A stretch of 64,000 bases of DNA. It comes from Akebia trifoliata. Its lineage: Eukaryota > Streptophyta > Magnoliopsida > Ranunculales > Lardizabalaceae. The notes under the pieces are model-generated. The model was not told the origin of the DNA. It made no database searches and worked only from the letters and a program-made list of their open reading frames with translations. A program made the translations under genes and the position numbers. The DNA is taken from NCBI GenBank assembly GCA_017979445.1, contig CM030715.1, positions 33,353,756 through 33,417,755 of the forward strand. The letters are read 5' to 3'. Shown one piece after another: positions 23,001 through 33,552 of the stretch (the stretch's first letter is position 1; each line of letters opens with the position of its first letter).

Positions 23001-23292
23001 AGGATAATCTATGATTCTAACACATGCCACATCAAGGAACGTATGTTAGAAAGGGGGGGATGTCAGAAAATCATTATTCATTTTAGTTCTATCAGTGTGG
23101 TAGAATCTTAGTTCTGCTGCGCATGTTTACATACTTGCCTACTGATCTATTTTCCCATTCAATATTACTTTTCACTTACTTATTTTGTTGTGCTTATAAT
23201 CTTTTTACAATCTGTTGCATTAGGAAAATTGTGATGAGGGCTTTCGTGGACAAGAAGAGAGCTTCGGTGGATGGAAAGAATCTTCATCATAA
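18261..23292 (+). CDS. Small C2-domain protein, ERG3 / PP16-like, copy 1 (5 exons)
   Basis: Exons 18261-18327, 18651-18716, 20656-20776, 22487-22601 and 23224-23292 join in phase to give 145 residues. The protein is one C2 domain beginning [20 protein letters not shown]. Calcium-loop acidic residues are visible in the TDFLSKMDPY segment and in [11 protein letters not shown]. After the C2 fold comes [20 protein letters not shown] and a polar tail, [20 protein letters not shown]. This matches rice elicitor-responsive protein 3 and cucurbit PP16-type single C2 proteins, which bind membrane phospholipid in a calcium-dependent way and are linked to defence signalling. It is a tandem duplicate of the gene at 25213. 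Intron 2 (1.9 kb) and intron 3 (1.7 kb) are swollen by MITEs and hAT-type repeats. TATAAA lies 71 bp upstream of the start. Confidence 0.9.
18440..18536 (+). mobile_element. Au-SINE-like 3' fragment
   Basis: CACGTGGCCCGAGGATTAGT, AGGGTGCTCTAAG and GGCCCAAATACC match the 3' part of the plant Au SINE family (GAGGATTAGTCGGGGTGCGCG, GGCCCGGACACC). A fuller copy is at 28385. The fragment lies in intron 1 of C2 gene 1. Confidence 0.6.
19113..19292. mobile_element. MITE family A, copy 1
   Basis: A foldback of about 180 bp has arms TACGCCCCCTGATGTGGTAT and GCCACGTCAGGGGGCGTCTG. The loop region holds GGGATACGCAATTGCACAT with its partner ATGTACATTTGTGTATCCC. The same plan recurs at 22881, 27175, 34226, 49640, 49862 and 54940. 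Confidence 0.75.
19404..19580. repeat. Repeat with TTCGAATCCGAAT motifs, copy 1
   Basis: It begins GGTTGTCAACGGATAGTG and continues with repeated TTCGAATTCGAATCCG and ATCCGAA strings. The GTCAACGGATA-type end is shared with 20271 and with both ends of 43801-44218. This is a widely dispersed plant repeat, probably a hAT-type MITE. Confidence 0.55.
20036..20077. repeat. (AG)n microsatellite
   Basis: An uninterrupted AG run of about 21 units, preceded by GTCTTGTCTT repeats and shorter AG runs from 19970. It lies in intron 2 of C2 gene 1. Confidence 0.9.
20271..20440. repeat. Repeat with TTCGAATCCGAAT motifs, copy 2
   Basis: GTCTGTCAATGGATAGCCGA followed by AATCCGAATCCGAATCCG and further ATTCGGATAT strings. 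It is the same family and orientation as the piece at 19404 and lies in the same intron. Confidence 0.55.
20902..21909. mobile_element. Two hAT-type MITE copies, adjacent
   Basis: A start TAGGGGTGGAGCCAAGATTT at 20902 is followed by TTCCTGTAGTGGGGGCAAAC. Nearly the same start recurs at about 21496 (AGGTGGAGTCAGGAATTTCC) with the same continuation. The right end at 21867-21908 reads TTGCCCCACCACCAGCTCCT and then TAGCTCCGCCCTTGG, an inverted match to the left end. The first copy appears to lack its right end. GGGGCGGAGCCA-type ends are typical of plant hAT-derived MITEs. They lie in intron 3 of C2 gene 1. Confidence 0.65.
22881..23073. mobile_element. MITE family A, copy 2
   Basis: TGATTTTCTGATGCCCCCTC at the left pairs with GGGGGATGTCAGAAAATCA at the right. 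Inner arms ACGTGGCATGTGTTAGAACC and TCTAACACATGCCACATC pair as well. Nearly the full 190 bp is palindromic. It lies in intron 4 of C2 gene 1. Confidence 0.8.
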
Positions 23293-23299
23293 CAATGGA

Positions 23300-24526
23300 G
23301 AGGTGGACTTTGTTTCATGTGAATTCCAGTGTGCATCAACTGTTTCTTTGCCAAGATTTAGTACCTTAGGTGTAAGTGTGTTAATGTTTTGTGGAGCACT
23401 ATTTGTTTTCAGTTATTTTTAGCCTCTCTGGATTCGATCGATGTCATTCTGACTTTGAGTGCACCCGTATTCTTGTAATTTGTTTTTCAACACTATTGAA
23501 AATGTTTTTACCTAGCATTCTGTGAGAAAAAATTGCAATTAGGTTTCTTCATCCAATGAGGTCATGAAATCGAGACATGAAGGTTTCCTATGGATCCCCA
23601 TAGTTTTAGAACTTGTCAGGTCAGACTTGAAACTCAACCAAGTTGACTTGACTTGATTGGATTACGCGGTGACCACAAGCCGAAACTCAATGCAGCTTAC
23701 TTTCCAAATTCAAATCCGTGAACCATCAAGGCAACTCATGGCTCAATCAAGACTGTAAGCACATAAGCTAACCCAGAATCAAAGCAAAAAAGAAAAAAAA
23801 TCATCCGGTCCACGATAGTAGATCCAAAATTGACTTAATCAATCTTGAACACATTAAAAAAAGGCCATGATATAACAACAATCATTATGTTATGGATAAT
23901 TGTGAAATCACACCATAGAATAAAATCACTTACGATATTTATTCAAAACATAATGATGTGTAATATCCTTGCCCAAAAATAGTGGCATTATAGGGTACCA
24001 ATGTCAATACTTACATGAAACCTTCATATTTTTACACTAATGAATTTGTCATTAAAAGAGGAAAAAAGTTCTTATTATACCCCCAACTAATTAAAATATT
24101 TATCGCTTCCCAACTTAAAATTCACACGACATTTAAAATAAGAATCAACACTCCTACGTAAAGGCTTTCATCATAATGCTTGCACAAGATACATATACAT
24201 AGGAGGCGGATCATGGGACATATGTAAAAACAACGGTTGTTCAAAATATGAATTAAAGATTTTGGATTGAGTTGAAGTTTAGTGAGAATGTTCTCTATAA
24301 TGAGAAGATCATCCTCACAAAAAATCAGTTCAATCTGAAACTTTTAAGTCCATCAAAAGTGATTTACAAATTATTGGTAAAAAATCGATGATTCACATTC
24401 TAAATCACTTTTGATGGGGTTGAGATCACAATCACAAAAAATCAACTCAATCCAAAACCTCTAACCCGTATTTTGAATTTGTTTTATTATTACATTGTTT
24501 TTACATATGTCCCTTGATCCGTCCCC

Positions 24527-24557
<31 letters not shown>

Positions 24558-25100
24558 CATGAAATGCCATTATTAACAATAACCAATAAAAAAGAATAAA
24601 TTGACATCAATGACGATCATTTATTCTGACCTCTTGATGTTGATCTTGTACTCTTCTCTCTTTAATATCTCTCCATCAAATAGAAGAAAGATATTTAAAC
24701 CTCCTAAAGTTAAAGAACATAGTATTACCTTATTAGTTTTGAGTTTTAAAATTTACTTGGTATGTAATGAGTAAAAGTTGTGGTGCCAATAATAGAAATT
24801 CTCTAAGAAATCACTAGTCTCAAACGATGTCTAAAGTCATTCAACAAACGACGACCGCTAACACGGAAGGATGCCACTTGGAAGTTCTTTTAAAAAAAAA
24901 AACGGATTTCTAAAAGTAATGGCAGTTAAAGTCATTTTTGGAAATCTGTGTTTTTCCTGACATCTCGGCTTTATGCGAAACATTTTTCTTAATTTATTTT
25001 TCTCAAAAAAAGGAAGGAAACTGATTCCTCATTTCGCAATCCAATTTATGCATTGGACGGTGTTGACCGCATTAGAATCCCAAGAAAAAAGGTTTGACTC
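23300..25100. other. Spacer between the two C2 genes
   Basis: It begins with the 3' flank of C2 gene 1. No gene was recognised. It contains the (AT)n-linked MITE at 24205-24525 and otherwise nondescript AT-rich sequence. Confidence 0.4.
24205..24556. mobile_element. Micron-like MITE beside an (AT)n tract
   Basis: The ends GCGGATCATGGGACATATGT and ACATATGTCCCTTGATCCGT are inverted repeats. The interior carries AGAAGATCATCCTCACAAAA, CATCAAAAGTGATTTACAAA and similar blocks found in the elements at 50988-52320. The right end abuts an (AT)n microsatellite at 24527-24556. Rice Micron MITEs show this same link with (TA)n tracts. Confidence 0.6.
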
Positions 25101-25105
25101 TGTAA

Positions 25106-25111
25106 TATAAA
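25106..25111 (+). promoter_or_regulatory. TATA box of C2 gene 2
   Basis: TATAAA lies about 100 bp before the start codon. The leader that follows (GAGATCGAACAAATC, then TCAAGAATCA.TCACCAAAG) is nearly the same as that of C2 gene 1, so the duplication included the core promoter. Confidence 0.5.
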
Positions 25112-25212
25112 TTTATGAACAGCTGAAACCGATCAAAGTTGGAGAGATCGAACAAATCCAAAACCGCGTCCGAGAGGAGGAACGAAGGTGATTCAAGAAT
25201 CAGTCACCAAAG

Positions 25213-28200
25213 ATGCCTCGAGGGACGCTTGAAGTTCTTCTCGTTGGTGCCAAAGGTCTCGAGAACACCGATTTTCTCTGTAAGTTTTCACAAATTGATC
25301 TGTATCTCAACAAGTCGTGTTTTTTTTTTTTTTTACTTGATTTCTCATTCTATTTGCTTTAGAATTTAGATCTCGATTTCAATATGTTAACCAAAGTTCT
25401 GTTTTCAATCCAATCTAGCTTTAATTACATTGTATGTTCTTGATATGTGTTTTTGTAGATCCATGTTTTGATGAAATCTTGCTTCAAATCCTTTAGATCT
25501 AATACTTTCTAGGCTATAAATTCATGGATGTTTACTGAATATATGTTTTTTACTGATAGAAACCTTGTTTTTCAATATTATATTTTAGACAATGTTTTCC
25601 GCCTTGATTTCCTTGGAATCTCATGTTGTTTAATAGATCTTTTTGATGTTTGGAAAAATTTCCATTTATTTAAGAGAAATTTACAAAAACGGAGCACAAT
25701 TATTGATTAATTACCAAAACGGTAAATTACCATTTTCGGAAATAAGCTCCTTACTAACAGGTTCTAAGCTGTACTAAGGATCGTTTTGCTCAAATGGATT
25801 ACCACATCACATCACAATCCGACACCACAGCCCTCAAAATTTCATCGAAAAATTCTGATTCAAAAAAATAAAAAATAAAAGATAAAAAACAATTTGTTTT
25901 GAGCCTGATCCAAGATTTTGAAAATGGACTGCTAGCGAACTTCCAAACTTAAAATTAAAATTCAACAGTGAAAAATATTTGTTTTCGAATTTTCTTTTTT
26001 TAAAGTTCATAGAATTTTGTCCTCTAAAACTCTGAATCATCAGATCATGTACCTGGGCTTACCTTTTGGCATCCAAAAACATGATCCGATGATTCAGGGT
26101 GGTAGAGGACAAAATTCTATGAACTTAATTTTTTTTTTCTTTCCAAAAACTGTTATTTTCACAGTTGAATTTATTTTTAAGTTTGGGAGTTCACTAGCCG
26201 TCCATTTTCAGAAGCTTGGATCAAAATCCAAACAATTTTTTTTTGAATATGAGTTTTTTGATGAAATTTAGAGGGCTGTGGGGTCAGATTGCTGATGTGA
26301 TAATCCATTTTAACAAAACGATCCTTAGTAAAGCTTAGAATTTGTTAGTGAAGAAAGTGTAAAAAAAAGGGTATTTTGGGTATGAAAAATTATCAGAACA
26401 CTGTTCATTTTAATTTTTACTGATTTGGTAAAAAAAACTTATTTTCGAAAATGGTCAAAACGATCCTTAGTAAAGCTTAGAATTTGTTAGTGAGGAAAGT
26501 GTAAAAAAAAGGGTTTTTTGGGTATGAAAAATTACCAGAACACTGTTCATTTTAATTTTTACTGATTTGGTAAAAAACCTTAATTCCGAAAACGGTAATT
26601 TACTGTTTTCGGAATTAATCAATTTTCAGTGCATGTTTTGGTAAATTAGCATTTATTTAATCTAATGTAGCATTTTTTGGGAAAAATTCCACACTTTCAT
26701 ATGGGACCTGAGATTCAAAATGGGTGATTTACCAAAACACGGACTGAAAATTGAAAATTTACCAAAACAGAAACATTTATTTTAATTCCGAAATCAGTAA
26801 TTTACCATTTTTGGAATTAAAATATTTTCATTAAAGTGGGGAAAAAATTCACTGTTTTATAAACAGAACTTTTTTTCACTGTTTTAAATGAAATTTAAAC
26901 AGGGAAAGTACTTAATGTTTTATAAAATAGGAAAAAAATATTATTCATTTAACTTTTTTATCGTTTTGGTAAAAAAAATAATTCCGAAAATGGTAATTCG
27001 CTGTTTTCAGAATTAAAATGAACAGGGTTCTGTTTTGTTAAAATTTCAATTTTACTGTGCCATTTTGGTGATTTTCCCTTCAAATTGTGGAAAGAAAACA
27101 GTAGTTAGTGTTTTCTTATTCGCCAATGATCAATTTAAGTTTTACCAAGGCATTTTGTTTGAGAATTGATTAACGATAAACTGACGCGCTATGACATGGT
27201 TGACATGGCAAGTGTACATAACCATAGATTGTTTTCCTTATGTCTCCCGAAGAAAAAGATCTATGGTTTTGTGTACTTGCCACGTCAACCGCATACAGAC
27301 CACGTACGTTTTAGCGTGTCAGTTTATTACAAAGAAAAATATCTATGGTTTTGTGCATTTGCCACGTCAACCGTGTACGTTTTAGCGTGTTTGTTTATCA
27401 TGACTCATGAGAATTTGGCAAAATTGGACCAATCTTGCTTATAGTCAATTTATTTATTTATCTACTTGAAATTAGTGTATCTCATCATTTGCTATCAAGT
27501 AGAGAGATTGAATCATTGTAGAATATCTCCCGTGTCGGAGTGATATTATTACTTCCATGTTTCCCCCTGATTTACTGATTGATGAGGTTTAAATGGTTTT
27601 TTGAGCAGGTAATATGGATCCTTATGCTATCCTCATTTGTCGAACTCAGGAGCAAAAGAGCAGTGTTGCATCAGGTGCACTATCTATCCACTTTGAAATC
27701 TTCTTTGCCTTATTTTATTTGCCATGCTTCTTTTGGGAAAACACCTATAAGATCTTTATACCAAGTTGAACATAAGGATGTGAAATTGGCAAGCTAAAAT
27801 GTTATATTGAAAGAATATTTTTCCTTGAATATATGTCTTGTTTTCTAGTATGAAATCTGTGAAAATTTCTCTAGACAAGAAATAACGTAAAACCATATAG
27901 ATAGTGTAGATGTCCATGTGGCGTGAATTGCCGTGTGTCTGCCCAGTCAGACCACCAAATTGTTAGGTAGATTGCCATCAAGTAAAACGATGTGACACAC
28001 TAGAGAAATTCCATGTATGATGATCTGATATTGTATATATGTCTAGTAATGTCCCCAAATCACTGTGCACAATGATATGTATCCTGGAATTAATTGGTCG
28101 TATGGCATTCCACAAAAGGATGGCAAACATGTTTATTTCTCTCATTATGGACTCCTCCCAACTTAATAGCTCAAACGGGTAGGCCTGATCAATGCTTGAG

Positions 28201-30318
28201 ACCATATAGAGGTAAGGTTTGGTGGTTAAGGAGACCCTCCATGGATGCTCACAATGTCATGGGACCTGCTCCACTATCAACTAAAGTATCCATGTGAGGT
28301 TTCTTGCAGGAAAAGAGTGTATAACGTGTCAGGCATGGGTATGTAGCTTGGAACATTCACCGCATGTCACTAATTCCCGACAATCCCAAAGGGTTGGTGA
28401 GATGGCCAAGACCATGCTTCATGAAGCTAGAGGTCTTGAGTTTGAATCACCCCCTTAGGGGCTACCTTCAGGGATTTATCCCATAAATTACTTGGGGTGT
28501 GTGTGTAGGGAGGGGGGACTGCACGTTCCTGAGGATTAGTTGGGTGCAGTAAGAGGCCTGGATACCCTGGTTTCAACCCCCCCCCCCCCCCCCCCGCGGG
28601 TCACATCCACATGCATCATTGCCCTTTTATAGCACTCCAAATTGTAAGGCCTCAAAGGTCACTAAGGGGGAAACAGTGCTTTAGACTCGCAGCTGTGCTC
28701 TTTAGATCACACTCGGACCAGCCGTAATTGTGTCCATCTCCATCTTCCTTACAGCGGTTCCATTTTTTGTTCTTCGTTGATACAACAGTTGATAAAATGC
28801 CTGTCAATTCAGTTTAGATGGAAACGGAGCCATGTCACCCAACTCCTCTATTTCATCATGTGTTACTCACATCCTCATATCCTTAACTGCACCTATTTAA
28901 AGAATTATTTCACGCAAAAAAAGAAAAAAAAGATAAGATACTAAATCTCTAGATAGCTACATTGATACTTCTCCGACATGCATCATCCTAGTTCTACACA
29001 AAATAATCGAAGGGCACTGGATGAAGCTATTCTTTTCTTAATTGTAGTTGTTTATGAAGTTTTCTAGGGTTATTAAAGTTTGTTAGGTACTTTTTTTTTT
29101 GGGGCAAGGAGTTGTCCCTTGATCTTTGTATATATGATTATGAAACCTGGATCAATACTTATTATGTTTCAGCTTTGTACTCGTCAATGTTGGTGAAGTA
29201 TATGGATTGATGCAGGCAAAGGAACTGAACCAGAATGGAACGAGAATTTCGTATTCATAGTCTCCGATGGTGTTTCAGAACTTACTATTAAATTAATGGA
29301 CAGTGATAGTGGAACTTCAGATGATTTTGTGGGAGAAGCAACGTGAGTATTGCTTTAATATATAGAATATTTACTATTAAATCATTTTCAATTGTGGTAT
29401 GCATCATGCATACAAGGAAGAAATTTTTTTTGCGGACATTATGGGGAATACAAATATTATCTGGTGTGCTTGGCACTGCTACTATTTATTGCCCTTGAAT
29501 TGACTCCTAGACATAGCCTCCCCCCCGCCTGTAGTTCCTTTGTTTGCGATGGTAGTCTCTCTTAATTTATAAAGGAACATCTTTTCAACTCTTATTTTTC
29601 ATATTATTAAAATCTCATTAAATTGTAGCTTGAAAAGTGCTCATGGGTCAGTGGCTGTTACAAAATATACGAGGCTGACATTGCTTTGTTTAGCTCTATT
29701 AATTTTTATGTATTATCATCATAGTTGAAGTGAAGTTATTCCAATTTTTATTTTATGATTCTTGCAGCATTCCTCTTGATCCACTGTTTACGGAGGGAAA
29801 CTTGCCACCAACTCCTTACAATGTGGTCAAGGACCAAGAGTATTGTGGAGAGATTAGAGTTGGCCTCACATTCACTCCTGAGGTTTTTTTCTTGATGCCT
29901 TTTAATCTGTTTATATGCATTTTCATAACTGCTATAATGTAAACAACCTTCTCCATTAGTCACAAAAACCAGATGGGAAGAGAAATAAGTGAAAAAAAAA
30001 AAAAAAAGAAACAAAAGCACAACTTAAGTTCAAGCCCCATCTATCCCTATGTGACTGAAGCACTACAGGATGGGCATAATACGTGTTAGCTGAGTTTGAG
30101 CTGGACAAGTCTGGTTGAATTTTAATTGTGCAATGCATGTGTGCCTGGTGATCCAATTTTTTTTCCTTGTTAAGGATTAAAATTCATTAATTATGCTACT
30201 TCATGTTTTTTGTGTGTTGTGCTTATTAGTTGTTTACCCTCTCTTACAATAGGAAAGCTGTGGTGAGGGGTTCTGTGGACGAGAAGAGGATTTTGGTGGA
30301 TGGAAAGAATCTTCCTAA
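25213..30318 (+). CDS. Small C2-domain protein, ERG3 / PP16-like, copy 2 (5 exons)
   Basis: Exons 25213-25279, 27609-27674, 29216-29342, 29768-29882 and 30253-30318 join in phase to give 146 residues. The intron positions and phases equal those of copy 1. The protein starts MPRGTLEVLLVGAKGLENTD. It has the NMDPYAILICRTQEQ strand, PEWNENFVF, and a calcium loop MDSDSGTSDDF that keeps the acidic positions. It ends [19 protein letters not shown]. It is two residues longer than copy 1 because of an insertion before TEPEWNEN. A lipid-binding, calcium-dependent signalling role is inferred from the family. Intron 1 (2.3 kb) holds a 600-bp inverted repeat, a 142-bp tandem repeat and a MITE. Intron 2 (1.5 kb) holds an Au-type SINE. 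Confidence 0.9.
25751..26350. mobile_element. 600-bp near-perfect inverted repeat (foldback element)
   Basis: The left arm 25751-26050 and the right arm 26075-26350 are reverse complements at roughly 85 percent, with a loop of about 25 bp. Landmarks pair in order: CTAAGGATCGTTTTG, ACCACAGCCCTC, TGATCCAAG, GAAAATGGAC, CATAGAATTTTGTCCTCTA and GAATCATC.GATCATG. A single-arm relative is at about 61640-61820. No coding sequence lies inside, so this is a non-autonomous foldback transposon in intron 1 of C2 gene 2. Confidence 0.8.
26314..26598. repeat. 142-bp tandem duplication
   Basis: Two direct copies start with CAAAACGATCCTTAGTAAAG at 26314 and 26456 and run through GAAAGTGTAAAAAAAAGGG and CACTGTTCATTTTAATTTTT. 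They are about 95 percent identical by eye. The first copy overlaps the end of the inverted repeat. The flanks hold further ACCATTTTCGGAATTAA-type repeats up to about 27060. Confidence 0.75.
27175..27401. mobile_element. MITE family A, copy 3, with duplicated half-arm
   Basis: GATAAACTGACGCGCTATGA pairs with TTTTAGCGTGTCAGTTTATT (27309-27330), and ATAACCATAGAT pairs with ATCTATGGTTTTGTGTAC. The right half (ATCTATGGTTTTGTG through TTTTAGCGTGT) is repeated once more at 27339-27401. Confidence 0.65.
28385..28600 (+). mobile_element. Au-like tRNA-derived SINE with 3' poly(C) tract
   Basis: The head has an A box (TTGGTGAGATGG) and a B box (GGTCTTGAGTTTGAATCACC) with tRNA spacing. The body has TTATCCCATAAATTACTTGG. 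The 3' part CTGAGGATTAGTTGGGTGCA and GGCCTGGATACC matches plant Au SINEs. Instead of the usual oligo(T) end, a run of 19 C follows at 28577-28595. It lies in intron 2 of C2 gene 2. Confidence 0.7.
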
Positions 30319-30319
30319 T

Positions 30320-31020
30320 AGAGAGATGGACTGTGTTCAGTTGTGGATTCCAGTGTTCATGGGTGGTTCCTCTGCCAACTTTTAGTTTCATGATGTGTGA
30401 TGAATAATAGTTTGGTATTTGGAACTATTTTATTTTTACGATCGTTAAAAACATATGATACTGGATTACTTAATTTGGTGTCAATGGTGAACTATATTGT
30501 GTTCTAGAGTTCATAATGGTGGGATGAACGTGTGCCGGCATAGATCCTCCATGAATGACTGACCTTTCGTTCATCCAACAACCAACCCTTTGTCCAAGTA
30601 AAGCTTTAATCCAAGTGTCGTCTAACACAGAACATTCTGTTTTGAAGCAAAACACTAGTAAATAGCGTAAGAGCTTAGATTCAACTTAAATGAGACTATT
30701 TTGATGCCATTTGCTATAAATGCGTTTCAAACTCCCACATTGCAGCGATGGTTGGGAAGAATAGAAGGGAAGGAATGCTCAAGAGGAGACCAAGAAAATG
30801 GTTAGTATCGTCTATTGCATCATACCAATTTTTTTTTTCCCTATGGTTGATAGTTTTTTCTTCCGTGTCCCTCCTCTTCTCCACTAGGGCTAGTTGTGGG
30901 GAGTGGGGATTCGAACCCCAAACATATCCAAGAGAAAAACTAGTAGGATACTGCACTATACACAATAACCCACCTAAATTAAAATCCTCAAATTATTTGA
31001 ATCACTTGCACCAAAATAAC
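30320..31020. other. Spacer between C2 gene 2 and F-box array
   Basis: No gene was recognised. At 30890-30915 the minus strand has GGGGTTCGAATCCCC, a tRNA B-box, with an A-box-like string about 40 bp upstream. This may be the remains of a tRNA-derived SINE. The rest is featureless. Confidence 0.4.
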
Positions 31021-31811
31021 AACAAACGCGTTAAGATCATGGTGGTGAATGGAGATTTAGGTGACGAATTAACCTTATTATGGTATCATTAGACCATTAG
31101 AAGCCTTAGGGCCTTTAATTTGAATAAAAGAAAATTTGAATTTTGAAGATTTGAGCATTTAAATCCGTTGACATTTTTTTATATTACAAAAATACGTCTT
31201 TCTTTTCAAGTGGGCTTGTTCAAATTGGGGTGTCTACAATGCTAAACCTGAAAGCTGTGCTTTGTTAATTCTCAATGTCACTAGATTTGAAAAATAATGG
31301 ACACCTAAATATTTTCTCAAAGTGGTCCAATGAAATCGAACTGAAAATTGTCTTCTCAAAGTGGTCCAATGAAATATAACATTTTTAATGTGCCTTCATC
31401 AATCTTTTTTTAGAGTTCTTTTTGTACTTGAACTTCATTTTGTTCGCATCCATTTACTGACCCCAAAATGAAATGAAGAAGTTCCTTGTTAGAAGTAGTC
31501 AATCAAAGTACTCCGAAGATAATTTCCCAACAAAGACAACATGATCATACAACTTCACAAAGAGGTGTTAGCATATTGAGAGAATTAACATATCAAGTAG
31601 AAAATTTTGTGATGCTAAGTTGATATATGATTAAGAGGGTACATATATGATTTACTAAAAGAATCTTAGGATAAATATAATCCAATCCAATAAGAGAGTT
31701 CAAATTTATGAATTACCCCATTACATGAATAACTAGAACTCATATTAAGACGAAATTCAAATCTATGATTTAAAAAAGAAAGAAAATGTTTTTACGCGGC
31801 TTGAAAATGAG

Positions 31812-33008
31812 TTACTTGAAGCATCCCCGTAGTGTAGGTTGAACCCAAAGGGGTGGTGGCACGATCATTGGAGACCATGTCTGAGACTCCATCGGATAAT
31901 GTGGTTCAAAACTCCCGTCTTGTAAGTTGAATACTCCAATGTCAGTAGGCCCACATGATCGATGATGCTCATAAAAAACATCTATCTTATCATCGGTGAA
32001 GTAGATGTGATTCGGCTTACATCCAGGGAAGTCCGAAGCCAAAAGAGACATGGTAGAATTGTCACCCAAAAACAACATGCAACCACACAAGCATTTCACC
32101 TCGACCCAATTCATCTCAAGTTTAAAGACTTTGAATCCAACAGTTTTGTAAGTCCAAAAAATCCTAATAGGGCCCTTTTCCTCGACCACTCCAAACCCAT
32201 GGACAAAGAATTTCACTTCCCTTATAACCAGCAACAGTTTCCCTAATGATACTACAAGATACTTCTTTAGTATCTTCTTCCAATACTCCTCTGGTAAGGA
32301 TGGTGTAATTTGTACCAGCAAGGGTACTTGACGAGGAGACTTCATGTAGCAAGCCACAACATGTCCCTTGACATGGACAGCAATAAACCAGCCGTGATTG
32401 TATATAACATCCTCAAAACTATTCCATTTCCAATGATTCATGGAAGTCCAAGTTTTATCACCTGGCTTGAGGTAGCACAATCTTGAAAATCTACCATAGA
32501 TTATCATAACTATGTAATCAGATGTTAATAGAGGATTGGCTGAGAGAACTGCCTTGTGTACGTAATTGGGATGTGAAAGATAATCATCAAAGCCTATGGA
32601 TTTGGATTCTAAAAAATTAAGAGAGGGGAGATGGATCTCATTATTAATGGACAAGAAAGGGTTTATAAGGCGAATTGCCAAACTCTTATCGTCCACTGTA
32701 AATAACCATCCGAAACTGGAACCTCGGCAGTTGAGATTGTGGGGAACTCGTAATTTTAAATCGTAAACCCTTTTCTCTGATAAACTGTAGAAACTGCGTG
32801 TCTGACCCTTGTCATGATCATGCTTGGAGTTAGGAATCATGAGTACTGGAAGTTTAATTGGCAAACGAAGCAAAGAGTGGCGATTTTCAGTAAAAATTAA
32901 ATGCAATTTAACACAAGTAGCACCAAATTTAACGTAATCTTCCAAGAGTAACCTATCCATGATCATAATTAGAAGATCGTCTGGAAGATCCAACCAATTG
33001 GGCGCCAT
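31812..33008 (-). CDS. F-box / DUF295 (KIB1-4 beta-propeller) protein, array copy 1
   Basis: A single uninterrupted exon of 398 codons. Residues 3-45 form an F-box (NWLDLPDDLLIMIMDRLLLE, then FGATCVKLHLIF). The rest is the DUF295/KIB1-4 beta-propeller region, with FYSLSEKRVYDL, CRGSSFGWL, INPFLSINNEIHLPS, YLKPGDKTWT, LLASDFPGCKPNHIYFTDD and DIGVFNLQDGSFEPHY. F-box proteins join SCF ubiquitin ligases through SKP1, and the propeller is taken to bind the substrate, which is unknown here. A three-residue gap against its paralogues occurs at VFKLEMNW (others have VFKFDPIGMNW). It is one of four tandem minus-strand copies and shares about 3.8 kb of duplicated context with copy 2. Confidence 0.9.
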   Translation of the reverse strand: MAPNWLDLPDDLLIMIMDRLLLEDYVKFGATCVKLHLIFTENRHSLLRLPIKLPVLMIPNSKHDHDKGQTRSFYSLSEKRVYDLKLRVPHNLNCRGSSFGWLFTVDDKSLAIRLINPFLSINNEIHLPSLNFLESKSIGFDDYLSHPNYVHKAVLSANPLLTSDYIVMIIYGRFSRLCYLKPGDKTWTSMNHWKWNSFEDVIYNHGWFIAVHVKGHVVACYMKSPRQVPLLVQITPSLPEEYWKKILKKYLVVSLGKLLLVIREVKFFVHGFGVVEEKGPIRIFWTYKTVGFKVFKLEMNWVEVKCLCGCMLFLGDNSTMSLLASDFPGCKPNHIYFTDDKIDVFYEHHRSCGPTDIGVFNLQDGSFEPHYPMESQTWSPMIVPPPLWVQPTLRGCFK

Positions 33009-33077
33009 ATATCACAAAAAGATCTTAATTGCAATTTTGTGAGAAGAAAGGAGAGTAAGACGAAGGAGAAAAGTGTG

Positions 33078-33096
33078 ATTGGCTGAATATTTATAT
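33078..33096 (-). promoter_or_regulatory. CCAAT and TATA boxes of F-box copy 1
   Basis: Read on the minus strand, ATATAAATATTC (33085-33096) is a TATA box about 77 bp before the start codon, with CCAAT directly beside it at 33078-33082. The TATAAATATTC string recurs before copies 2 and 3, and a variant precedes copy 4. Confidence 0.5.
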
Positions 33097-33117
33097 GAAT
33101 CAGAATAAGGTAAGTTG

Positions 33118-33190
33118 AGTCTAATTCTAATTCAAACTTTTGGCATCGTAAGGTGAAGCTACTTATAATCTTAATTCTAATCTATTTAGG
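33118..33190 (-). promoter_or_regulatory. Conserved upstream block of the F-box array
   Basis: A block of CTAATTCTAATTCAAACTTT, TGGCATCG and a second TAATTCTAAT string is kept upstream of all four array genes: 33118-33190, 39083-39148, 43411-43460 and 46678-46736. This could be shared regulation or simply co-duplicated promoter. Confidence 0.45.
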
Positions 33191-33552
33191 ATTGATGAGA
33201 AAGGCTTTTATCTTCTATTTGGTTTAACGTACAGGTTCGCTAACCTCTCGGCCAAATTTAAGATAAAATTACTTAATAGATACTAAAATAAGGATTTTTT
33301 TTTTTTTAAATATCTACAAATATTGGGCAATACCTTCATAATTTAGTGGTGTCAATGAAGAGCCGGATGCTAAATAAAATCTCTGTTCATGATCCTATTG
33401 ATTTCGATTTTGGGTATGAGATCCTTGCAACCAAAACTGATCCGACAAATACCTGATACTGCGATACCTATTAGGTAGCCACTAAGATGGATGGATTATG
33501 TCTTTGAATGGGAAAAACTACGAAATTATCCAACAAAATAGAAATGAATTAT

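Noticed and set aside
30748..31092. Open frame of 114 codons on the plus strand
   Set aside because: No similarity or splice context was found, and it crosses a tRNA-like B box and repeat DNA.
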